In this document: in pieces, positions 44,401 to 56,400 of the stretch
Layout of the letters: each line of letters opens with the position of its first letter
Position numbering within the stretch: the first letter of the stretch is position 1
Source: Hemicordylus capensis
Taxonomy: Eukaryota; Chordata; Lepidosauria; Squamata; Cordylidae
Reading direction: 5' to 3'
Assembly (NCBI RefSeq): GCF_027244095.1
Contig: NC_069658.1
Location: forward strand, 262,082,687 to 262,146,686
DNA: 64,000 nucleotides
The notes under the pieces: generated by a model
The model's input: only the letters and a program-made list of their open reading frames with translations
Told to the model about the DNA's origin: nothing
Database searches by the model: none
Position numbers and translations under genes: made by a program

Positions 44401-47400
44401 CATTTATACCTACCCTCTGTTTCCTGTCCTTCAACCAGTTAGCAATCCACCCATGTAATTGTCCCCTTATCCTATGGCTGCTAATTTTTCTCAAGAGTCT
44501 TTGATGAGGAACCTTGTCGAAAGCTTATTGGAAGTCCAGATATACTATGTCAACTGGATCACCTTTATCCACATACTTGTTTACTCTCAAAGAATTCCAA
44601 AAGGTTTGTGAGGCAAGATTTACCTTTGCAGAAGCCATGCTGGTTCTCCCGCAGCAGGGCCTGTTCTTCTTTGTGCTTTACCATTTTATCCTTGAGAATA
44701 TGTTCCATCAATTTGCCTGGAACAGATGTTAAGCTAACCGGCCTGTAATTTCCCGGATCGCCCCTGGATCCCTTTTTGAAAATCGGTTTACGTTTGCTAC
44801 TTTCCAGACCTCCAGTACAGAGCTTGTCATGTACTTGTGTCTGCTCTACTCTTGGTTCTACTGTGTCCCCTTCTGATTTATCTGAAAGGTTTGCACCCAT
44901 GCACCTTAGGGGATTTTGCTTGCCTAACCAGATACCCTCCAGTTCCTGTTGGCAGTCCCCCAGTCATCATTTTAAAAGCTGCTCTGCGACCTCTTTGATT
45001 TTAAGTGCCAGCAGTCTGGTTCCATCTTGGTTCAAGTGGAACCCATCCCTTTTGTACAGGCTTTGCTTGCTCCAAAATGTATCTCAGTGCCTAACAAATC
45101 TAAACCCCTCTTCCCAGCACCAGTGTCTCATCCATGAATCAAGACCTCTCAGGTCTACCTGTCTTGCTGTCCCTGCGCATGGAACAGGTAGCACTTTGGA
45201 GAGCTCTACCCTGGGGGTCCTGGACTTCAATATTTTATTTATATATAAAAAATTTGTATGTTGCCTCAAACTCCCAACCCTGGTCAGCTCACAACAACAT
45301 AAAAAGCTAAAACACAGGAATAAAAAACCTTACAACAGTTTAAAACCACAATTAAATTAAAAAGCTTGGGTGAAAAGGTAGGTCTTTAAGGATTTTTAAA
45401 AAGTTGTCAGAGATGGGGAGGCTCTCATCTCGACAGGGATTGCATTCCACAGTCTTGGGGCAGTGGCAGCAGACGAACCTCTCCAGATGCCCTCAATGGG
45501 CGATGGAGGTCATGGCGAACAAGATGTTCTCTTAAATACCCAGGGCCTAAGCTGTTTAGGGCTTTATAGGTTATAACCAGCACTGTATTTTGCCCAGAAG
45601 CTTATTGGTAGCCAGTGTAGCTCTTTCAATATAGATGTACTATAGTCTCTTCAAGATGACCCGGAGATCAACCTGGCTGCTGCATTCTGTACCAATTGCA
45701 GTTTCCAGACTATGTACAAAGGCAGCCCCACATAGAGCGCAACCCAGTAATCAAGTCTGGAGGCTACCAGCATATGTACCACCGTTCGTAGGACATTCAT
45801 CTCAAGAAACGGACACAGCTGGTGTATCAGCCAAAGCTGATAGAAAGCACTTCTGGCCACTGCCTCAATCTGGGATACCAGGGAGAGTTGTGTATTGCGA
45901 AGCACTCCCAGGCTGCGCACCTATTCCTTCTGGGGAAGTGTGACCCCATTCAGAACAGGCAAATCAAAATCATCTCCCAAGTTCCAATCCTGAACAATAA
46001 GTACCTGTGTCTTATCTGGATTCAGTCTCAGTTTGTTATCCCTCATCCAACCCATTACCGTCTCCAGGTAGCCATGTAGGGAAGTTGTGCCTTTTCCTGA
46101 TGATGTTGACATGGAGAAATAGATTTGGGTGTCATCAGCATACTGATAACACCCTGCACCAAATCTCCTGATGATCTCTCCCAGCAGTTTCATGTAGATT
46201 TTTAAAAGCAGTATGGAGCCCTGGAGAACACCATACAAAAGTTCATATTCAGAAGAACGACAGTCTCCAAGGGACACCATCGGGAATCTGCTCGAGAGGT
46301 AGGAGCGGAACCACTGCAAAGCAGTGCCTCCCACCCCCAACCCTTTCAGATGCTCCAGAAGGATACTATGCTCAATAGTATCGAAAGCTGCCAAGAGATC
46401 CAAAAGGACCAATAAAGTCACACTTCCTCTGTCAATTCCTAATTGTAGATCATCCATCAGGCCGGCCAAGGCAGTCCTCACCACATAGCCCACTCAAAAG
46501 CTAGTTTGAAATGGGTATAAATAATCTGTTTCCTCCAAAATTACCTGGATCTGGGAGGCCACCACCCTCTGTTACCTTGCCCAGCCATGGGAAGTTGGAG
46601 ACAGGTCCATAGTTGCTTAACTCTGAGGAATCCAATTCAAGCTTCTTCAGAAGAGGTCTAATAATTGCCTCCTACAAGGAGGCATCCTGCCCTCCCTCAG
46701 AGAAGCATTTATAATCTCTACCATGCTGTTTACAACACCCCATCCAACCATGTCGGATAAGGGTTAAGAGAACAGGTGGTAGGCCTTACCTCTCCAAGCA
46801 GCTTGTCTATATCCTCAGGAGTCACAAACGGAAAGTGATGCATCCTAACCACATAAGAGGGCTTGTTGGACTCCTCCACATCAGACACTGCAGTAATTGT
46901 GGGATCTGAATCTAAGTCTGCCCGTATATGAGATATTTTGTCCTCAAAACTCATTTAAAACATTTCAGCAGGTAATTGGTCGTTCCAAATTCTGAATCAT
47001 GGAAGGAGGGTTGTGCACTAACCCCCTGATACTGAACAACTTGGCCAGACAGGAACTTGCAGATGCAATACAGACAGAAAATCATTTCTTTGCTGCATGT
47101 ATTGCCACAGCTTAGATCTTCAAATATGTTCTATGACTTAATCTGTCAGTCAAGTCTTTCTCCATTTGCAGGAGACTAGAAGTGTGAGCACTGTAAGATA
47201 TTCCCCTCAGGGGATGGAACCACTCTGGGAAGAGCAGAAGGTTTCAAGTTTCTTCCCTCCTGGCCTCTCCAAGATAGGGCTGAGATAAATTCCTGCCTGC
47301 AACTTTGGAGAAGCTGCTGCCAGTATGTGAAGACAATACTGAGCTAGATAGACCAGTGGTCTGCTTCAGTATATGGCAGCTTCCTATGTTGCACTCCAGT

Positions 47401-50400
47401 TGTCTTCCTTGGTGTTTCTGCTCTTGTAGATCTTCCTTATACCAAGAAACCAATTTTGAAGTGGGTCGGAGAGCTTCAGTATGCTATCTAGCAGCCTAAA
47501 TTTGGTTTCCAGGACCTTCAAACTGCATTTCCCAACATTGTTGGTGCCGACGTTCACCACGACAGCTGACTTCTCCCCAGCACGGCCTAACAGTTTATCT
47601 AGAGGCTGCATCAATTCCGTAACCTTCACACCAGACAGGCAAGTCGCCGTGAGGTCTACACATGGGTCAGAATTTCACAAACCCATCTCTCTAGGCCTCT
47701 AACAATCAAATCACCCACTACTAGGAGGCCCTCAACCCCCGGTGGAATTTTATCTGTGCAAGAGGATATGGGTGCATCACCGAAGGAAGGAGTCCCTTCA
47801 AAGGCATTTCCCTCTTTCTCAGACTGATATCCTCCTTCCCTGAGACCTTCATTCTCCATGATAAAAAAGGAGCTGTCAGCCTTGGAGTGGGATGCCTCCA
47901 TTACATCTCACATACCTCTCTTCCTTCCTGAGCTTCTCCAGGTCAGCCACTTTGGCTTCAAGAGAATGAACTTGTTCCCTAAGAGCCAGGAGCTCTTTGC
48001 ACTGAGTGCACACCCACGACTTCTACACCTCAGGCAGATAGTCAGACATGCAACTCTGCAATACATTGGGAAGCACCCCCTCCCCTCCCCTCCCCTGCTT
48101 CCATTATACTTTCATAACTAGTTTTATTAGCTATTTAGTATATAGAGAGCTTGCTTACTGAAAGCTAGGTATTAATTGCAGTTGTCAGCTAATTAAAGGT
48201 TTTAAGCTCTGGCCTCCAAGAAAGTTACAAAAGTGGGGTAGTACTCACCTCCTTATTGTGCTGGGTGTCTCCTTTGTGATAAAGGGGGACCACTTGTGTG
48301 CTTCTCCAATAAACTACCCACAAGACTCATTTGATATCTGTTAGCAAAATCTTGTTCGTAAAGTTCCCCTGGTCTGAACCTTGTCTTCTCAAGAGCTGCT
48401 TCCAAACTGAGCCACCTCAGGAATGTGGCCTCTCCTGCAGCCTCTAGGCACAACTGAAACTGCCCTGTCAAAGCCAGCAAGAAATCAAACCCTAGAAAAG
48501 ACTAGCCCTAACAAACTTGTTTTCTTATCGATTTATTTGCTTGCTTTCTTCTTTAGGAAAGTAAACAAAAATTTGCTGCCTCTCCTGGTATGAGCCTTTT
48601 CTTCTCAAGAGCTGCTTCCAAACTGGATGGTTAATGCATTCAAATTCATTAGTGATAGAGCTCATTGGCAAGTTTATTAGCAATAGCAATAGCAATAGCA
48701 CTTGCATTTATATACCGCTCTATAGCCGAAGCTCTCTAAGCAGTTTACAATGATTTAGCATATTGCCCCCAACATTCTGGGTACTCATTTTACCGACCTC
48801 GGAAGGATGGAAGGCTGAGTCAACCTTGAGCCCCTGGTCAGGATCGAACTTGTAACCTTCTGGTTACAGGGCGGCAGTTTTTACCACTGCGCCACCAGGG
48901 GCTCAAGGTTACTTGCAGGATTAATATACTAGGAGCTAGCATAATAAAGCACATTGATAACCTCCATTTGAGCAAGAATTGAAGAGGAATATCAGGAAAT
49001 CAGTGTCTCTAAACTTTGATTGATTTTTAGTCCCAGAATTTCTCATTGGTTTGGCTATATTAAGTTAAAAATTACAGTAACTATTTTCCTAATATCACAT
49101 GTAGAATAATTCAGAAGAGAGGCAATCCCATCTGAAGTTGCCCAGTTCAGGCACTTGACAGAAATTATGATCCAGGTTCAAATGCGGGTGAATCATTTGA
49201 AGAATTGACTTGGATTCTTGGTCACTTTTAAATCGGTGGTACCAGACATCCTATGCATTAGACCAGGGTTTCTCAACGTGTGGGTCCCCAGATGTTATTG
49301 GACTTCACCTCCCATAATCCCCAGCCCCAGTGCCCTTTGGTTGGGAATTATGGGAGTTGAAGTCTAATTACATCTGGGGACCCACACGTTGAGAATCCCT
49401 GCATTAGACCATGAGAATCCAACTCGTATGGGATGAAGGGCCAAATTCCTCTCCTAGCAGTTGCCTTTAAACTTCTTAAAGGTGGGTGGGGAACTTGCTT
49501 CCACCAGAACTTGACCTTCAGTCAAATTTCATTTCAACTAGATACTGAAATGGGTGGTGGTAGGGAGTTCTTGAAGCTCTGGCAACTTATTTGTTCTAAA
49601 ACACTTACCTTGAATTTGAGAATAACAACAACAATTTATATTCCACTTTTCAACAAAAGTATCCAAAGTGATTTACACGGAGAAATAATAAATAAATAAA
49701 TAAAATGGATCCCTGTTCCCAGAGGGCTCATAGTCTAAAAATAAACATAAGATAGACACCAGCAACAGTCTGTGGAGATACTATGCTGGGGATGGATAGG
49801 GCCAGTTACTCTCCCCCTGCTCAGTAAAGAGAATCACCACATTAAAAAGGTGCCTCTTTGCCCAGTTAACAGGGGTCCAAAGAGCCCAAAAAAAGATGGT
49901 ATGCTTACACACACTTGTATTGGGAATTGAAAATAAACTGTTAATCTTGAAATGCTGTTAAACAAATCTGTGGTGTAGCCACATTTGGAATATTGTGTAT
50001 AGTCCTGGTCATCATATCTCAAAAAGGACATTCTAGAAGTGTAAAAGGTGCAGCAAAGAGGGGTCTAAAGCACCTTTCTTATGAAGTAACACTACAACAT
50101 TTGTGGCTTTTCAGTTTAAAAAAACGGTATTAGTCTGATAGACTCTACTCTGATAGACATAATTAAACTATGGAATTCTCTGCCACAGGATGTGACGAAG
50201 GCCACCAGTCTGAATGATTTCAAGCAGGGCTTAGAAACATTTCTGGAGGACAAGTCCATCATTGGCTACTAGTCTTGATGGCCATAGGCTACTTCCAGGT
50301 TCAGAAACAGGGTGCCTCCAATTGCAGGGAACAATGTCAGAGGGCATGCCTGCATCTCCTGTTTTTTGGGCTTCTTAGAGGCATCTGATGAGCCACTATG

Positions 50401-53400
50401 GGAAATAGTGCTGGACTAGATAGGCCATGGGCCTGATCCAGCAAGGTGGGTCTGATGTTCTTGTGCACATAAACCTAGGTCTGAAACAGGGATGTGAGCT
50501 CTTGCACATGATAAACAATTGTAGATGATGCTGGTACATGCAGTAAGCAGTAGTGGCAAAGCGTATGCTTTCCCTGCAGAAGATGACAAGTTCAGTCCCT
50601 GTCATCTCCAGATAGGTCAAGGAAAGACACTGGTCTGAAACCCCAGGGTGGAAATCGAGAAACACTTCTATCAGAGTGATAGTGCACACATAGAATCTTT
50701 ATTACTGCAAAGCTGTAAGAGCAGGTAGACGAACATTTTTTTGGGTTATGTTTAGGCTGATTCAACCCTGAACCATGGCTGTTGACTGGTAGGATGGAAG
50801 GCCAGTAAAGACAATGGCTGACATCCTAACTAAATTATTCAATGGAAGTCTGATTGAAATCATGATGAATTTGTTATATTAATTTCAGTGGGACTTCCAT
50901 TTGAGTAATTTAGTCAGGAAGCTAGCTGCTGGGTTTAATTTATTAATTTGTACCTTGCCTTGCTGAACATTTATTCAGTTAGTAGTCAAACTGGGGAAAT
51001 CTGGGGGTTGCTACTCACAGTATGTTTGTGAGGCATCTGAGTGCTCCTGAAAGTGTCTCTGCTGCATTCTGAAATGAAATATAGGAAGGGTTTCTACATG
51101 CATCCACTTCCAAGAAAACCACATGCACTAATAGACTATGGAACTGGTCTGTGAACTTTTTTTCTGGGTTTTTATATGCTAGAGAGACTTTTCACAGTGC
51201 TTTCCTGAGGCTTAATCATATAATTTATTTTAATTTTATTTATTTATTTGATTTGTATACCGCCCCTCCAAAATTTCTCAGGGCAATGTAAAATACAGCC
51301 CTAAGATCATGTCTGGAGTCTTCTCAGCTGTTTGGATTACACTTTGGAGCTAGACTCCCTCCTATTGCGTGAGGGGTGAAGTAATATTTTAGATTTCTGG
51401 GTCCCAGCATCACATATCTAGGAACCTAGATAGCCATGTGTCAAATTTTCCCATCCTTGTTCTGCACTATGCTTCCTTTCCCCAGTGTTGGTCCATCAAA
51501 AATTAGCTAGCCACATATACTGCCAGGAGGTAAATTAAATCTTGGATCTGGGCCCTACTCAACAGATCAATGTAGGAAGCAGTTTCACTATGAATCAAAC
51601 CACAGGACCATGTCATAGCTCTCCAAGGTCTTAGGCAGGTCTAGCTATACTGCCAGAGAACCTTTTTACTGGTGATGTTGCTGGTTTTCATCCTTGAATC
51701 TTCTACTGCTGAACTATGGGCTCATCCTAAAGGGCTGGCCAGCACAATTATAATGGGGTTAAACCTTCTTTCTCCACTTTCAAATGGAGGTTAGACCTTT
51801 TGGTTTCAGAAGGTTTTAATCATGTGCAGAATTTATTTTATACTGGCTTTATGACCTTTGCTGCTGTTTGGGTTTTTACTACATTGTGTATAATTTACTG
51901 TGTATTTTAATGTGTTCTGTAAACTTAGAGTTTTAATAAAAAGCTAGGTACAAATCTGGAAAATAAATATTATAGGGTATATTCTGAAGCACCATGGTAG
52001 AGCAACCTTTCTGAAACTAAACAGTGCCTGGGAACCTTCTGTATGCCACCAACTTCAATTGATGAAAGGTGGGATAAAAATGAAACAAATAAATTGCCCC
52101 ATAGTGGAGCAAAGGATGGGTGTTGTGATTTGCCTAAGGTCATCTCGTAAATTCAAGGCTGAAAAGGGGGCCATTTAATTGCCCCAATGAGCTAAATGCA
52201 TGGCCAAGAAGGAACACAGGCTGATCCACTGACACACTTGTTTTACTGAAATAGATTAGCAGCGGTTTGTTGAGGCCCTTGACCAGGGCTGCACAACTCA
52301 AATGCCCTGGTGGGCCAGAACCATCCACAATTTGGTGTTGAGGGGCCAAGATAAAATTTTTAGCACATTATTACATTAAAATTAAAATTGTTATATTAGT
52401 TACTTGTGGATCTATCCCCCCCGCCCGCCGTCAATGGACCCATAGTTTTAACCAAGGATAGTGGCCAGAGAATAGGTCCTGTCCTTGTGTTCAATGAGTG
52501 GGGCCTCTAGAGTGCATGCCAGCCCCAAACAAATGCCAAGTCCTTGTCTCTCCCTAGCTGTTGTTGCTTTCAGGCTGCAATGCTAGGCATGCTTACATGG
52601 GAGTAAGCCTCACTGGGTACATCATGGAGCATATTTCTGAGAAAGCATGCACAGGATGGTGCTATAAGGCAGTTTCTGGCTCTTGTGTTGCTGCAGGATA
52701 CCTAGGGAAGAGGCAGTAAAATAGTTTCTGCAGGCCGAATCTGGCCCCCGGGCCTTATGAATCAGCCCTTTGGTCCATGTAGCCCTTCTATACCAGGGCT
52801 GCATGACCCGGGCTCGCCAGCTAGTTTTGGACTAGACCTAGCCAATAATCAGGAATTACGGGAGTTGTAATCCATCATCTGCAGGAGGGCAGCTGTTCAG
52901 CCCTAGTCTATGCAGAGTGGCAGTGCCTCTCCAAGCAGGTAGAAGTCTTTCTCAGCTCTACCTTCAGGATTTGAACCTGAGACTTTCTGAATGCAATGCA
53001 AATGCTTTGCCATTGATCCCCAATATATATGACTAGTTGGAGATGTTTGTTAACTGGGCAAAGTCATTTTGCATAGATTAAACTGCTAGGAATGTTCAAG
53101 AAATGAAATCCAGAAAGGCCCTCTAATATTGTGGGAGTTATGTTTGTGGAAAGTGCAATATTGGAGTGCTTGAGCTAACCCCCGAAATGGGATTAGGTTC
53201 CTTAGCTAAATAATCAACTCTCACGGCATGAGTGGATGGAACAGCCTGTGTGGGAAGGGTAGCTATTTAAACTTTAAAACTCCCCACATGACAGCTGAGA
53301 AGTGGGAAGAGTGACTATTTAAGTGTTAAACCACCCTGCCCATCAGCTGAGAAGCATGGGGAGGTTTAACATTTAAATAGCCACATTCTCCACCTCAGCT

Positions 53401-56400
53401 GACATGTGGGGAGGTTTAAAGAAGCAGTGCAAGAGGCGAGAGCGGATGAGCAGCCTGAGCGTCTGGTGCCACTTATTTAAATCTCCCTGCGTGCCAGCTG
53501 AGAAGGGTGGCTATTTAAAGTTACCAGTTTAATGGGGGGAGGATAAAAAATTGAATTTTGAAACTATGACCCGCAGTAACTAAACTGGTATACAGAAGGG
53601 TGGCCCACGAAACCATGTGCTTGCAAAAGCAAAGTAAACGAACAGTTAGGAATTTGTGTGATTTCAACTGCAAACATTCATTTTATTGATGAATTATAAT
53701 GTATGGTAAATTTGTAATAATTTATTACCATATATTATCATATAATTGTAATAGTAAATTTGAATCTGAGAAAGATCTGCTTTTCTTGGACATTGTATCA
53801 TTTTGGAATTATTGATTTGATTATTGATTGTTAAATCTGTTTAGTAAAACCGTTAACATATGGTTATTATATTCAGAATTTCTTCTTTGGAAAAAAATAC
53901 AAACCATTCAGTGAGGATATTCTGGTGTCAAAAGTAGTGCATTCACCTAACATAAGTGGCAGGATTGTTCATGCAAAATTTGGTATCCATAGGTTATCAG
54001 GAAGTATGACTTTATTTCACACAAATTCTTCAAAATATATAATGAATGACAGCACCATAACCAAGGCTTAAATAAGTCTCCCTCAATAAATGAATGACCC
54101 GTATACTATTGCTTAAATAGCATGGCAGATGTAGCGATGAGCCTACAATGCATCTGAATACATAACAATGCAAAGCAAACCTTAGCAGCAAATTATTCTT
54201 AAATGAGATTAAATATTCTTATAAGCTCTACTCTACTCCTTCACATTCTGTCTACCTCCCTCATACTTCCTTTTACCCTTCTACTTGAAAAGCTCTAAAG
54301 TTTCAAGCAAGGTCATCTCTACTTGCGAATCCAGTAATGTCGCCCTGTGATATCCAGGACTGTGTCCACCATCCAGAGAGTAGCCTTCAGATCAGGAAAC
54401 TGCAAAACGTAGCAACTAGAAAAGAGGCAAAGATATCCTAAAAGGAGCCATGAAGAAAGCAAGTAATTAAAAGTCATAGTCCTCCAAACCAAAGGAGAGC
54501 CAATGTGAAGAAAAGATTAAAGGGTGTAGAGGTGGACTGAGAAAAGGGAGAGGGATTGGAAGTTGAAGGAGGTGCTCCACCAAAGAGATGTCTCCAGGAA
54601 TCTGCCTGGGTGCTTGACCGTTTATCTTTTCTTTTCTGATCAGGGGTGTTTCCTCTCCTTTTTAAAGGTGGAGAATAGGAGAACACTCAATATTTTCCAT
54701 TCTCTTGTTTCATGGGTTAGATCAAGTTGGAGTTTCTTGAAGTCCCTTTTAAACTACCTTTGTCCAAAAAAACCCAAAAAACCAGCAAGTGTCACCTGTC
54801 TGGAGTCATGTCTTCAGATCATAAGTGCTAGTCCAGCATCCTGGTTCTGTTCCCAGTCACTGTTATGATTTTATCAAGTCCATCTTCAAAAGAAGACTGT
54901 CATTTATGCCCAGCATTTTAAAACAGCAAAAGACACAGTTATGCCAGGTACATCTTGTTGTTCAGCATCCCTTGCTGCACCTCAGACAAAGATCACCCAT
55001 CAGAGTCAGGCTTTTACTGCTTCACAGCAGTCCTCAGAGTTCCAACTTTATTTCATTTCAGCTGAACTTTGCTTAATCAAGCCTGCACTCCACAACCAGA
55101 GATGTGGGGTTTCTAGAAAACATTGAATTGGAAAAATTCCTGAGGGTAAATCCCATTCAAATTTGCATCAAATTTTCATTAACATTTCTCTCAAAAATTT
55201 TTACTATGCAAACATTCCTGATGCCCTAAATAGACTGTGATCTGATCTGGCATGTTTGACCTACGTATTTAGTGAAACACACAACACAACATCAATTTTC
55301 TACACTATATCTCAAAAGGTTTTTTTCTAAATAGCCAAGTGGTTGAACTGAAATATTTGACAAGGCAGGGGGGAAACATATGGTTTAAATTTTATACTGA
55401 AACAAATTCAGAGCTTTGTATGGAAATAAATTATTTTTTATTGGAATACTCAAATCAGTAAAACATATGTACTCTCTCTCGCAGTCCCTAGGTGAGATAG
55501 AAAGTGATAATCATCTGAAAAACTTTAATTACAACTTTGAAATTGCCAAACTTGCCTAATATTACATTGGCATCCACTGAAACAGAAATGGAGAAATAAA
55601 GAATGGGGAAATTGTCTATTTGAGGAATTGTCCATTTTGAGAAATTTTCAATCCCACATCTCTGCCTGTAAATCTTACAGGGCTAATAGGGTTTGAAGGA
55701 GGTTTCTAAAAGTGAATTATCAATGACTGTGGTGAGATCTGAATCAGGAGCATCTCAGTTCATTTTATTGGCTGGCATACTGCACAAGTGTATGTCAGCC
55801 CAGTAACATGTGTATGCAAGCTGTACAACTCTGCAAACTGTGCAATGTTGCACAAGAGTAAGCCCACTGGAAATAATGGGCTTACCCTTGTGTAACATTT
55901 GAACAAATTTCACATTTTGCATAGTTGTGCATGCAACATTCCTGGTCTGATATACCCTTGTGCAGTAAGTCAACCAGAGTACCTGGCATATTTATATACC
56001 ACCTTTCCTAGGCGCAAGGTGGTTTAGTTTCTGACTGAACTCTTAATTGCTTTGCCATGCTAGCTCTCAACCATGCTACCTCTTCCTTTTTCATGCAGGA
56101 GAAATTGCAGAAGTGCCTAGAGCCGCTAGAACAAAAGCTGCAGGACATTGCCCACTGCAAATCCCAGGAGGAGAAGAAGCCAGGGGAGCTCAAGGCAGGT
56201 GTTGTGTGCTTGCTGTTATCTCTCTCACCTGGAGCTGGACTCTCCTTTCCCAAATGGGTGTTGCATTGCACACAGTCTTGGCATTGACCTTGGCCCTGGA
56301 GAACCTCTGTTCAAGTCACTGCTCAGGTTTCTTTGGTTGATGTTTATGATTGAACATAATCATTTGGCTTTTAACCCATCCAGTCCTAGAGGTCCTGTGT

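Larger units (their letters stand above)
43283..48500 (-). mobile_element. CR1 LINE A, split by an L2 insertion
   Basis: Minus strand, read 5' to 3'. ORF1 is at 48500-47483, with a [20 protein letters not shown] coiled coil near 48010 and the esterase-like [18 protein letters not shown] and [14 protein letters not shown]. The L2 insertion follows at 47473-45234. ORF1 resumes at 45233-44960 ([20 protein letters not shown], then [13 protein letters not shown]). RT follows at 44850-44080 ([35 protein letters not shown]), then the ORF2 end ([20 protein letters not shown]) and 3'UTR to 43283. The endonuclease and RT N-terminus are missing between 44960 and 44850, so the copy has an internal deletion and several frame changes. 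Confidence 0.85.
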
